Origin: Lytechinus pictus
Lineage: Eukaryota; Echinodermata; Echinoidea; Temnopleuroida; Toxopneustidae
NCBI RefSeq assembly: GCF_037042905.1
Contig: NC_087256.1
Span: forward strand, 28,236,001-28,300,000
DNA length: 64,000 bases
Direction: 5' to 3'
In this document: positions 45,231 to 57,700 of the stretch, piece after piece
How the letters are laid out: each line of letters begins with the position of its first letter
Numbering within the stretch: position 1 is the stretch's first letter
Notes under the pieces: model-generated
The model's database searches: none
Told to the model about the DNA's origin: nothing
Seen by the model: only the letters and a program-made list of their open reading frames with translations
Translations under genes and position numbers: made by a program

Positions 45231-48200
45231 ATGGATCATCCCACCTTTCGGTAAGTACCAGAATATTTCAGTTATGTAAAGGTCTACAAATGGAGAAATT
45301 GTGACGTTTTGTTATTTTCCCAATCCTGCAATAATGTCAAATTTTAAAGTCATTATTTTGTAAATTTGATTCAATTAATCGCATTCATTTCTGCATGTGT
45401 ACCGTAGATACCGAATTGGGCGGGGAAAATGTAAGGCTAAGCCTAAGCCTGGCCGTAGGCCAGGCCTAGCCCTATAAAATAAATTTAATTAAAATGCACC
45501 TTGCAGGGAATAATTTCCCTGGTATCGCATCGCAATTTGCTCCACATTTTTGGAAGACTGCTGCTATGTATTAAGTCTTTTGTATAGCATACTTTTACAT
45601 ATTATAGGATTAGGACTGTAGAGTCTAGATCTACCATCAGCTTTAACTTTAACTTTGAGATCTATTCTTAGTTAGGCCTAGATCCACGTTACTTAGATCT
45701 ATTATTTACATAAGGCATAGATCTACTTGATGGAAATCAAAGTTATTGTGAATGTGAATGATAATACTATTTGGCCTTGCAGCAAGAACATGTTCCAGCC
45801 AATCTCAGATCAGGCAAGTCTTGGTCATAAAAAACACCCAATAGTTTTAAAAAAATATTTGTTTTTAAGTTTCTCTTTAGAAGTTTATAGAACTGAATTG
45901 TGAAATTATTAGATCTAATGTAAGATCTATACCTAACAAAAATGTAAGTTTTTTTTTTAATGCAACTTTTAAAATAACTGTCGGTCATTTGTGATTTTTA
46001 CATTTAACTGTTGGTCATGAGCGTGTGTCTTTTTGTATCTTTCTCCTTTCTCCTAAAATCCTCTTCTTTATTTTCTCTCCTGTGTCTCTGTCCCTTGCTG
46101 ATGTCTCGCAACTTTCTTCTTGATCCCTTTCGCTTCCATCAATAAAACTCATGTCTCCAGCCCGCCTTTGTTCAGGCAAGAGACTACCGTACAGCATGGC
46201 CAACCCACCGTGGGTGGTGCTCAGCTTTTAGATGTAAGTTTTATTCTGAGAACTGAAATCATTGATTCAAACGAGCTAAACCGGGCAAGATATTTAAGAC
46301 CACGGCACGGCATGGTATGGTTTAGACTCAGAATAAACAATATTTTGAAATTTTCTTGCAATTTGCTACTTATTAATATTCACATTTCTCATATTTATCT
46401 ATTTTCTTCCTTTTGGGGTGGGGTGAGAGAAGATTGCTCTAATTACAAATTTCTGGGGAGAAGGTCTAAAGGTAAAATTTAAACACCCCCTACACACATT
46501 AAAAAAGTGTGTGCAGAAATGTTTTAGGCTAGAATAATTGTTGTTCATCTTCCACTACTACACTTTTTTTTTTCTCTCTTCCAAGTTGATCATTCATCTT
46601 ACACTCATATTGACCTCTCTCTTTGAAATTCATGACAATAGCTACAGCTTCGAGCCGATGTGGGAGACCAGATGGTACGCTATCTCTACAACCTGGCCAC
46701 TGAGATGGGTGTTGGCGTTGATCTTGGCAACCCTATTCCAGCGTTGGCAACAGCATGGCAGCAAGACAGACAACATAATGTTTTGCTTGCCACTCAACTC
46801 CAAGTAAGAATTCAATTTTGTTTTTTAAAGTATAAGTTGATGAATTATAAATATCTGTGTATCATCTATTCATATTTCGCGTGTAATGTTCAGAGACTGA
46901 TGAATAGGCATATTGCTCATGAAATGAAGAAAAAAGTGTTACCATCTAGTGCCAGCTTTCAAGATGATGGAAACATGATGGGACAATATTGTTTGTGTTA
47001 ATCACTCATATCAGCAAGGAGAATTCAAAATTTTGATTTAGTCTATTTTGCTTGAATTCAAAACAGAAGTGTCACTAAATTCACTAACTCTTTAAGGAAG
47101 TAGATATAGATGTAACACATATATAGAATTTTATCTTGTCATTTGAAATAAATGCTACAAAATAATAGTCTATCTTAATTGTGTGCAATTCATTTCCTCT
47201 TTCTTTCTGATACTTAGGGCGTAGAACAGAGATTGAGAGACCAAACTGAGGAGCTTCTGACCGCACAACAACGCGTCAAAGACTTAGAGGTTCTCCTCGA
47301 GGTAAGGAAGGAATCCTAGCTATCATCCAAGTCGTCATCTTTAAATTTCATCATCACCATCTTATAATGATTCTCATTGATATCATTAAGACATTTAGAA
47401 GAGTCTGAAGCACAACGGCATTACATTGCAAGGAAGAAAAAAGAAAGGACAGAATAATTGGAGAACCGCACTTGTTGGGGGGGGGGGTAGTATTGCTATT
47501 GATTGTAATATATTTCATCATAATTTATTAACTTGTGATAGTTATCTCTCTTGCTTACAAGATGTTTTGAAACAGTCATCCTTCTATGCAAAATGATAGC
47601 AAAGTGTTTAATCGTAACTAATTGATCATATTCAATTGCTGTAAAATGTTTTACAAATTGAATAATTATCAACACATTACTACAATTCTTTTTAGACGGT
47701 GCTCCAACGTGGGACTGAACCACGATTCTCTGGCTCCTTGGATCATCAGTTTGCCGACGCTGACAGGATTTCTACAACAGAGGGAGATGACCTTCCATCA
47801 TCCGTCTCCCTTGCATCACCAGAGGAGAGCTTCTCGGTCTCCCTACCATCTCCAGAGACCACCCCTGCTTCCCTCCCATCACTGGAGAGCTCAGAGTTCT
47901 TCCTTCCATCTCTGGAGGATATGCCAGCCTCCCTCCCATCTCTGAAGACCACCCCAGTCTCCCTCCCTTCTGGTCTGGAGAGCTCCCCAGAGATGACTGC
48001 ACGTTCCGCACAGACAGATGGCAGTTCTCCCCAAACAGCTGGAGACCCTGCCTCAGTGCCTCGGGATGAAGAGCATCAACCCAGAGATGCTGTCCTGTTT
48101 TTAAACTTTCAGTCCGTCCCAACACCTCCAGGATCACCCACAGAGAACCAACAGAACCAGGAGTCGCAAGGGGAACCTTCTCTCCAGGAATTCCTTGGTC

Positions 48201-49955
48201 AGGATCGGACCTACATCCTTCCGCCGATCGAGTCAGCACGACCAAGTCCTGAAGGAGATTTCAGATCAGCTTCTCCTTCATTTCAGGAGAGTTCCCTCAG
48301 GCATATCCACCCAGCACTTGACATCACTGGAAGCGAATCTGACGGATCAAGTGAAGAGGAGTGAGTATACAAAATTCATAATGTTGAAAATAATACTCCT
48401 AAAATAAATAATTCAAAGTGACAAAACGACAAGAGCACACCTGTCGAAAAATCGAGTTTGGGTGGTCCTTTTTTAGGACCAACACTTGCCCAAGTAAGAT
48501 ACATGGTGTACCGTGAAACCTACTATACTATTCTTCTTCAGAAGTTACAGAGATATGAAAATCTTCACTAGTTCAAATTTTCAATAACAAAAGTTGGATG
48601 AAAAAAAAAACAATGCCTAGGATTAACATTTGAAGCTACTAGGCAATAACAAGTAATAAAACTTTACCTAAGCCTTAGAAGTTATATTAACTTATTTAAT
48701 TCAATAAAATTATTGTAGTTAAAATCATCTTAAGCAGAGCTTTGCGAATAGTACATTCCAAATTCATTCCATGTGAAAATAATAGCTTACTATATACTCT
48801 TTGAACAGATTATATAATCACTTTCATTTTTCAAATTTCGATTTATAGATTCTAATTCAATCTTAACAATTTGTATGATTTTGAAGTACTTTTTAATCAT
48901 TATACTACAAAACAGAACTGCTAGAACGTATATTTGATAACAGAATTAATAAACTTTTGATTCTCTTTTTTTTTCCTCCAATCAACAGATCTTCTTCGAT
49001 GACTGCATCATCATCTAACCTCAACTCAGCTAGCTCTTCAACATCATTTTCTAGAGCTCAAGTTTGGACCAGTGCTGATGCATTCTCCAGCATCCACAAG
49101 GCAATGCAGTCTGTCACCCCACCAAGATGTAACAACGTGGTGAGAGAGCTGAAAGACCTTGCTTTGTGGTCAACATCAAGCACAGCCAGGACCATAGAGC
49201 TTGGAAGAGGTTCGAACGGTGCAGTCTACCTCTTCAGGCATGCGATGACTAAAGACCCCATCGCCCTGAAGAACTTCTCTCTGTCCAGAGACCCTGCGTA
49301 CCGTCAACGCCAGATGCACTCCATGAGCGAAGAAGCAAGCATCCAAAAAGACCTAAGTGCATTCCGTCACTTTCCCCGGTACTACGGTTATGCCACATTG
49401 GATTGCCATTCTCTTGCTCTGGCTATGGAGTTTGTAGGTGATGCCCAACTGGGGAAGAGCATCACCCTGGCTGACTCCCTGGATGGAAGACCTTCCAGGT
49501 GGAAGCCGCAGGAGAAGTTTTCTATCGCCCTGGACATTGTTGAGGGAATCAACATCATGCATCGTCGAGGATTCCTCATCAACGACCTGAAGTGCAACAA
49601 CATACTGCTGAACCTGGAGGAAGGCAGACTGAGGGCCAAAGTGATTGACTTTGGTCATGCAACGAGACGAGCTTGCCCTTCCCATGTGTACCGTCTCAAC
49701 CAAGACGACAAGAGACGATATCGCATCGAAGGGCTTTACAACCATGTTGCACCCGAGGTTGCCCTTGATGGCCAGTTGCCTTCCATCAAGTCAGATGCTT
49801 TCCAGGTTGGCCGTGTCCTTGTGAGGATGGGCAACCGTTTCCAGCTGGATGCCCTCCGGAACATCGGATACGAGTGCTGCGACGTGGAGCCCAAGAAGCG
49901 ACCAAGCCTCGTTTATGTTGAAGCCGTTCTTCAAGCCCTCAAGTCAGCATTGTAG
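45231..49955 (+). CDS. Kinase-domain gene, paralog 2 (six coding exons, 651 aa)
   Basis: Exons 45231-45250, 46176-46233, 46642-46803, 47218-47301, 47696-48360 and 48989-49955. All junctions are GT-AG and in frame: exon 1 ends in phase 2, exons 2-4 in phase 0 and exon 5 in phase 2. Begins MDHPTFRQETTVQHG. Residues 81-108 form a likely coiled coil. A decapeptide linker (five units) precedes a kinase domain with glycine loop about 402-407, Lys424, Asp529 and Asn534 in INDLKCNNIL, DFG 550-552 and APE 584-586. Most private substitutions in the kinase exon belong to this copy (for example SLSRDPAYRQRQMHS). The frame is open. Role unknown. Confidence 0.85.
47834..47971 (+). repeat. Coding decapeptide repeat, paralog 2 (about 5 units)
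   Basis: Same 30-bp repeat number as paralog 1. One unit has SPETT in place of SLETT and one has EFFLPSLEDM. Confidence 0.85.
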
Positions 49956-51728
49956 TAAAACAAGAAAAATATGTAGAAAGAAATCCAAAAGGGGTGCCAA
50001 GGGGACATCAATGCTGAAATTACAAAATACATACATGTAACACATTACAGCTGTTATTATTGAGGGGAAACCAAATACCGGGTGGCCATTTCATAAAGCT
50101 GTTCGTAAGTTAAGAGCAATTTTAAGAACGACTGGTGAACCTTTCTTATGCACATAACCATCGCCAATGAATATATCATTTATCACAAGAAAGGATCACC
50201 AGTCGTTATTAAAGTTGCTCTTAACTGGTAAGTATTGGTAGCTACAAGTTTAAAGGTTTTGTTTGTTGTATAATCTGATCGCACAAATGGTCAAGAATTT
50301 CTTTTCACTTTTGATATCAGTTCCACAGATATTTATGTTAATAGTAAAAAATACTGATGCATCAAACATAAAATTTTGCTATTCATCATTTAACTACAGG
50401 TAGTGATTTAAGTTCCACTTAAGATCAGAATTAGTGCTAATTTCATTGCTAATTATATCTGCATCACTATTCTTACATGCACATTTATTAAGGAATCAAA
50501 TAACTCGAAGCAATTCATAATAACTCAAAGAATTTTAACAATCTGATAACCCATTAGTGTTGTGGCTGATCATTCTTGCAGCATTTAAAATTGTCGTCTT
50601 TTTTTTTTTTTTCTAGAGAAGGAACACTGGCATCTCAAATGGGTTGATGACTATCATCAGATACAAACGCTTCATTTACAAACGAACAAAAACTATTTCT
50701 TGCTTCAGTCAGGACCACAGCACTACCAGCAAACCAATACAATATATTCAAATTATAAATTGAATAAAATTTATCCAATGTAGCTGATGTTTAATTAGAA
50801 TGTGAATATCAATCAACTGGACACGGTATACATGCTTTATTTGTATGCATGAATAAATATTTTTAGATCTATGGGGGGGGGGGGGGTTAAAGTATAAAAC
50901 TGCAATTTCATCAAGCTGTGGTGTGCTTTTATCAGCAATATCAAAATATATTCATGGTTGTATATATTTCTTCATTATGGGATGAATAAAGTATTTTTTT
51001 ATGTTTCTACTTTAATCAGATAAATTAGTGTTATGTGTTATCATTGTGATAAAAAATCATGTTGAAAGAGAGAGTGAAAGAGAAAGAATGAGAGGGTGAA
51101 GGAGGGAGAGAAATATGAGATGGAAAGTTACAGAGAGAAAGGGAGAGAGAGAGAAGAAAGAGAATGGGGATATGCATAAAACTGACAGAGCTAAAAGAAG
51201 AGTTGGGAGTGTTAAGGTTGAACAAAAGAAAAAATAACCATTTTACAACCTGTCACCTTCAAGTCATGAAATAATATTTAAGAATGCTAACATTCCTGTC
51301 AGCGAATCTTTAGTGAATATAGAAAAAAATAAATACTTATCTACTAACCTTCAACAAAATTTTAATGTGTGTGGTCATACATTGACAGAGATAATGACAT
51401 CTGTTGATGTATATGACCACAAACATTCAATATTTGTTCTAGGTTAGTGGCTATATTTGCATCTACACATCTTCCATTCAATTCTTGTTATATTCAACAC
51501 AAATTTTCTGCCTTGAACGTTAGTCTTGGGTTATTGGGAGAAAGGAGGGACAAAGAAAGAGTGGAGGAAAATGAGAGAGAGACAGAAAGAGAGAGCTAAC
51601 AAGACAAAGAGAGGGAGTGGGATGGAGATAGAAACAGGAGAAATGAGAGAGTGAGGGGTTGAGATATGGGAAAGGAGAGATTAAGAGACAAATAAGGAGC
51701 AAGAGATTGAAAGATGAAAGGGAGACAG
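49956..51728. other. Downstream segment of copy 2
   Basis: 3' flank of paralog 2. Includes the shared hairpin, an AATAAA near 50985-50995 and GA-rich tracts (about 51060-51170 and 51540-51720). No gene supported. Confidence 0.4.
50107..50226. repeat. Inverted repeat downstream of kinase, copy 2
   Basis: Arms of about 40 bp around GTTAAGAGC...GCTCTTAAC. Here the sequence before the left arm still reads GGGTGGCCATTTCATAAAGC, which looks like the fuller left end of the source MITE. Confidence 0.75.
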
Positions 51729-52006
51729 GCCCGTATTCTGAAATTAGGTTTAACTTAGAACACGTTCTAACTGTGCTAAAATTATGGGTAGCCAACAGTT
51801 CAAAAATTCTGCTTATATTGTATATTTCTAATGTTTACTATCTCATTTCCTTTCGCTTTCATAATGAAGAAAAATACTTCAAGTTATCATTCCCAGACAA
51901 TTATGAACAATTTGGCTGTTAGGGATTTGTGCTCCAATTGGCTCTCCATAGTTAAACCACAACTTTAAACCAGGGTTTGATTTTAACTAGAGTTCAGAAT
52001 ACAGGC
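51729..52006. mobile_element. Private MITE of duplication copy 2
   Basis: Starts GCCCGTATTCTGAA and ends TTCAGAATACAGGC. CAG lies on both sides (51726-51728 and 52007-52009). The uninterrupted site GGGAGACAGAGAG is readable in copy 1. The 3-bp duplication suggests a PIF/Harbinger-type source. Confidence 0.85.
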
Positions 52007-52009
52007 CAG

Positions 52010-54353
52010 AGAGATAGAAAGGGGGATGGATATACAAACTTTAGGCCATGTCACACACACACGTCTTAAGTGAGAAAAACTTGATCATGCAGTCTGAAAA
52101 TAAAAATTGTGCTAGGTTCTTTTGTTGCCCCGGAAAAAAAAAAATATATATATATAGTAATAAGTAGATAAATAAAAATCCCCATTAAGATCTAAATCAT
52201 CCTTGACAAACGTCCCTTTTTATATACGTGGTCATCTCATGAAGGTATGCAAACCTCATTCTTTAACCATCTTTACTCTTTCTTATCTGTTTTTAAATAG
52301 GAATATACATTTCCTGAAATATCATAAATATCTTGACAACTTAATGGATAAACAAATAATGACCAAAGATGGAAACACATTGTATGATTACAAATAATAT
52401 ATATATTTTTCTGTATTCTGGTACATACTGGATTAGATCCATGTCATCTGGAATTACCATTTGACACCACTTTAAACAAACACATAAATGACACTAAGTG
52501 TTACATAAATGACACATTAAGTGTGACAGTTTGCTCCCATTATATTCCTTCAGCCCTAATGGAAATAAACACAATTAAGGCCATTCCCAATCACTCCCGT
52601 TTTTTTTCTATATGAGATTCAATCATAATTCAATTCAAAATTTTCAAGCATTGATTTATCCTGAGTATAATATAATCACGCTCAATCTCTCTTATTATTT
52701 CATAAACAAAGAAAAATTAATTCCTAGTTGAAATGTCAACAATTGGCTTCCAACACATACCTTTTGATCTTGATTCTGAAAGAAGACTACCAAACCATTT
52801 TAGCATGAAAAATAAGGATACTTTTGTTACAAAATAGGAAGATCATGCATTTTTCCACAAGTAAGTTATGATAATTAAGAAAATGATAGAAATCATGCCG
52901 ATATAAGGGCACACAATGGTCAAAATTCTAAACATTTGCTCCATATTGGAAATGACTGGCAGTTAAGTTAAACTACTCACTCAACGATATTTCCTTTGGA
53001 AGAAAAATGCATGTATAACACAGGAATGTAGAGATAAGCTAACAGCTACTACTTAAACAAAAATCAACTGTTTATAATAATAGTCAATAGCAAGTCAAAA
53101 TGCAATATTGTGTTTATAAAGCGTAATATATCTCGATACCTATTCAAAGACACGCTGACCCCGGCACTTGGTGCGTTCAAGGAATTGATCCTGCCTGACA
53201 TCCATTTAGGACCTACCTCACCTGGGTTGAGGGCAGCTTAATGTGGACTAATTTCTTGATAAAGAAATCATGTCAAGAACCATCTTGTTCAAAAGTTGCA
53301 ATGAGTTATGCTATTGCATTAATACTTTCCATACTCAAATGGTTCAAAGATTTACTCCCATAAGTTACAAGACATACAAATACCATGTGTGGTTTCATTC
53401 TGTTGATTTGATGTAATTTTACTCTGATGGTTGCATTTTGGAAAAACTTCAGTGTGTTCGTTTGCTATATGCCATTTTCCGATATACAAATTTGACTGAA
53501 CTCATAACACTGGTAAAAAATCCATCCGTTCCTCCTGGAATACAGTCTCTGATTGTTCCATTTCACTACCAAATCTTCCATAATGACATGGACCATGATC
53601 TTGACAAAACAAATAGTAACATACTTAAGTAAATTACCGCAACATATTTTACAAAAAGAGAGTACAATTTATAAATTGGCAGTACTTTTCTCCTATAGTT
53701 CCATACACAAAAAAGAGTTCTTTGTAGGAAAATATATATTGCTGCTGGTGTGTTCATAAATGTTTAACCTGTGGTGAGATCGATTGAATGTTTACTACCA
53801 GTCGATAAGATTCATGTCTGACATTCCATATCTGACCAGCAAAGGGTACCTCGACCAGCTCATTTTAAAATTAAATCGGCATTTATGAAGACTAGTACAC
53901 CTGACGGGATCATATTCGTCACTTTAGAGAATAAAATGGCCCTAATTCTTCCGCCAGTAAAAAAATAGTTACATAGTAGTGATATATCTTTCCAATGTGG
54001 AAAAAGGAAGTTCAGTATACCCTCCCTAGAATCAGTGTTAGATTGTCAGTCATATTCATTCATTTTTTTCAATCAGCAATATCAAATTTAACAATTGAGA
54101 ATCGAACGAATATCTTTAGCCTTCCTGTTGTAATTAGGCTCATGGAACCCCAGCGACGTCGATGTGAGAGTAGGGTAGCGGAGCAGAGGAATCTCTGCCA
54201 TGCTAATAGAAAAAAAAATCGGATAATCTCTAATTAGTATCCATGCAGTGTTGAGAATCATTGTATTAGGCGCTTTATAAATATATCATAATTATTATTT
54301 ACCCTAATCCAATACATTTAAGGATTAAAGTCACATTTAGATATAAGATAGAT
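52010..54353. other. Distal part of copy 2 without recognised plus-strand gene
   Basis: Homologous to 36152-37526 plus 43827-44794. The minus-strand exon-like stretch found in copies 1 and 3 carries a stop codon here. Includes the empty gypsy site near 53385. Confidence 0.4.
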
Positions 54354-54587
54354 AGATAGAAGAAAAAGAAGAAGAAGGAAGGAGAAAGAAAGAAAAAAAA
54401 ACTGACAAAAAAAGAAAAAAAGGAAAGATCATTCTAGTAAAACCATGATCCCTATCTCTTCGTTTGTATTGATTAATTTACTTGCACAATGATCAATCTA
54501 CTCTTCTCAATCATCTCAGAACTATTCCGGGAACTTTAATTATGTGAAAAATATACTCCCTCAACGTTGCATCTGCAAGGTATTATT

Positions 54588-54713
54588 GTGACGCGCAATG
54601 GTCTGAATACCATTGTTTCGTGTGAATGATGACGCAAAGTTATGCGCGAAGCGCTGCGCAAAGGACCAATTTCTTTCTCGTTTGTTTAACACACGTAATT
54701 TACGTAAACAAAC
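54588..54713 (+). promoter_or_regulatory. Upstream control region of kinase gene 3
   Basis: Same motif set as the other two copies. The central palindrome reads GCGCGAAGCGCTGCGCA (one change) and the inverted forkhead-like pair lies at 54680-54713. Confidence 0.5.
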
Positions 54714-54791
54714 CAAATTCACTCGTTAAACTTTTGCTGAATTGATTGAACTTTGACTATTTTCAGAGAAAATTATCTTTTATCAGCGAAT

Positions 54792-57700
54792 ATGGATCAT
54801 CCTACCTTTCGGTAAGTATAGTCACGTATTGTATTACCGGACACTATTATGATTCCGGACGCGCATATTACTGCGTTCTAAAACAAATTCGTACCGTAAG
54901 ACTTCCGCAATTCAATTTCACAGAGCAATACATAGAACAAGATTGCAAAAACAAGGCGAAAAATCCAACTTTTACCTAATTATCTCTAAAAATGACAGAA
55001 AATGCTTAAAATATCATATAACATAGTTTTGTATTAACAATTGATATATTTTCTAACGGAAATATGGGCCTGATTTGCCGAATTTCAATCTCGTCCACTC
55101 CTTCGATCGAATGATGAGGTGTGGTGTATTGTGGGTGATCGTCGACGGCTAGTTCTCAAGGTATACCCGTGCGCGAGGTTTACCGTGAGTAGAGCCGTCG
55201 ATCGGGAGCGCATCGATAGAACTTGATGAGCGTCACGTTACGAACGCGAGCATATTATTATTGGAAAGTGCCATGGAACATCAAATGCAGCTAACAAGAC
55301 AAAATAAAATAAGTTATCAAACACGAATTTATTACCAACATCTGCTCAGATTCGATATAAAAAAGCAAATAATACTTAGAATTTACTCATGATATGATAT
55401 AAGAAGAAAAAAATCACAAAAAATTGTTCTTACATCATTATAATCAAGGATATCTTTACCCGTCCGGCGCGCGTCCGGAATCATGATGTAATTTGTCTTG
55501 CACGAAAATAATTGTTTTTCGTGGAGGGGTATGCGGCAAGTGCGATGCAAAGAAAATGGTTGGTAAATATAAAATAATTTTATCATATTCATAATTTTCA
55601 TAATATTTGGAATAGCAAGTGTGAATTTTTCTTGATTGTATTTCCTCTAGTTGTCATTTTTAAAGCACTGAAATAAAGGTGTCCGGCAATAGGATACACT
55701 GCCATACCAGAATATTTCAGTTATGTAAAGGTCTACAAATGGAGAAATTGTGACGTTTCGTTATTTTCACAATCCTGCAAAGTCATTACTTTGTAAATTT
55801 GATTCAAATTCAATTAATCGCATTCATTTCTGCATGTGTACCGTACCGGTACGTACCGTAGATACCTAATTGGGCGGGGCAAATGTAAGGCTCAGCCTAA
55901 GCCTGGCCCTAGGATAGGCCTAGCCCTATAAAAATAAATCTAATTAAAATGCACCTTGCAGGGAATAATTTCCCTGGTATTGCATCGCAATATGCTCCAC
56001 ATTTTTGAAAGACTGCTGCTATGCATAAAGTTTTTTGTATAGGCTATAGTATAATTTTACATATTATACTATTACCAAGGATTAGGACTGTCTAGTGTCT
56101 GTGTAGTCTGTAGACAGTCTAGACTACTCTAGTCTACTCCTAGATCTAGTACCACCATCAGCTTTAGTTTGAGATCTATTCTAAGTTAGATCCACGTTAG
56201 ATCTATTACATTAGTCATAGATCTACTTGATGGAAATCAAAGTTGTTGTGAATGTGAATGATAATACTGTTTGGCCTTGCAGCAAGAACATGTTCCAGTC
56301 ATTATTTTGGAAAGTCACGTAGACTAATGACTAATGTATAAAGCCTTCATGAAATATCTCAGATCAGGCAAGTCTTGGTTATAAAAAACACCCAATACTA
56401 GTTTGAAAAATATTTGTTTTTAAGTTTCTCTTTAGAACTGAATTGTGAAATTATTAAATCTAATGTAAGATCTAACAAATATGTAAGTTTTACAAAAATG
56501 CAACTTTTAAAATAACTGTCAGTCATTTGTGATGTTTACATTTAACTGTTGATCATGAGCGTGTGTGATCGAGGTGTGTCTTTTTGTATCTTTCTCTTAA
56601 AATCCTCTTCTTTATTTTTCTCTCCTGTGTCTCTGTTGTCCCTTGCTGATGTCTCGCGACTTTCACGTCTTCTTGATCCCTTTCGCTTCCATCAATAAAA
56701 CTCATGTCTCCAGCCCGCCTTTGTTCAGGCAAGAGACTACCGTACAGCATGGCCAACCCACCGTGGGTGGTGCTCAGCTTTTAGATGTAAGTTTTATTCT
56801 GAGAACTGAAATCATTGATTCAAACAAGCTAAACCGGGCCAGATATTTCAGACCACAGCATGGTATGGTTTAGACTCAGAGTAAACAATATTTTGAAATT
56901 TTCTTGCAATTTGCTACTTATTAATATTCACATTTCTCATATTTATCTATTTTCTTCCTTTTGGGGTGGGGTGAGAGAAGCTTACTCTATATTACAAAGT
57001 TTGGGGGAGAAATGTAAAGGTCCTACCTAGGTCTTGAATAGAAAATTTAATCACCTTCCCCTCTCTTTAGTCAACACAAAGACCCCCCCCCCCCCACACC
57101 TACACACACATTTACAAAAAAATGTGTGCAGAAATGTTTTGAGCTGGAATAATTGTTGTTCATCTTCCACTACTGCACTTTCTTTTTTTTTCTCTTCCAA
57201 GTTGATTATTCATCTTACACTCATATTGACCTCTCTCTTTGAAATTCATGACAATAGCTACAGCTTCGAGCCAATGTGGGAGACCAGATGGTACGCTATC
57301 TCTACAACCTGGCCACTGAGATGGGTGTTGGCGTTGATCTTGGCAACCCCATTCCAGCGTTGGCAACAGCATGGCAGCAAGACAGACAACATAATGTTTT
57401 GCTTGCCACTCAACTCCAAGTAAGAATTCAATTTTGTTTTCTAAAGTATAAGTTGATGCATACCTGTGTATCATCTATTGACATGTTGTGTGTCATGTGA
57501 GAACTATTTAATTTCAGAGACTGATGAATGGGTCTATTGCTCATGAAATGAACAAAAAAAAGGTTCCTTTTTAATGCCAGCTTTCGAGATGATGGAAACA
57601 TAATGGGACAATATTTTTATGTAAATCACTCATAATCATCAAGGAGAATTCAAAATTTTGATTTAGTCTATTTCGCTTAAAATCAAAACAGAAGTGTCAC

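Larger units (their letters stand above)
44795..54353. repeat. Segmental duplication, copy 2
   Basis: About 9.56 kb, collinear with copies 1 and 3. Contains paralog 2, lacks the 5.8-kb block, the gypsy element and the AGGGTTCCAGCC MITE, and has a private MITE at 51729. Confidence 0.93.
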
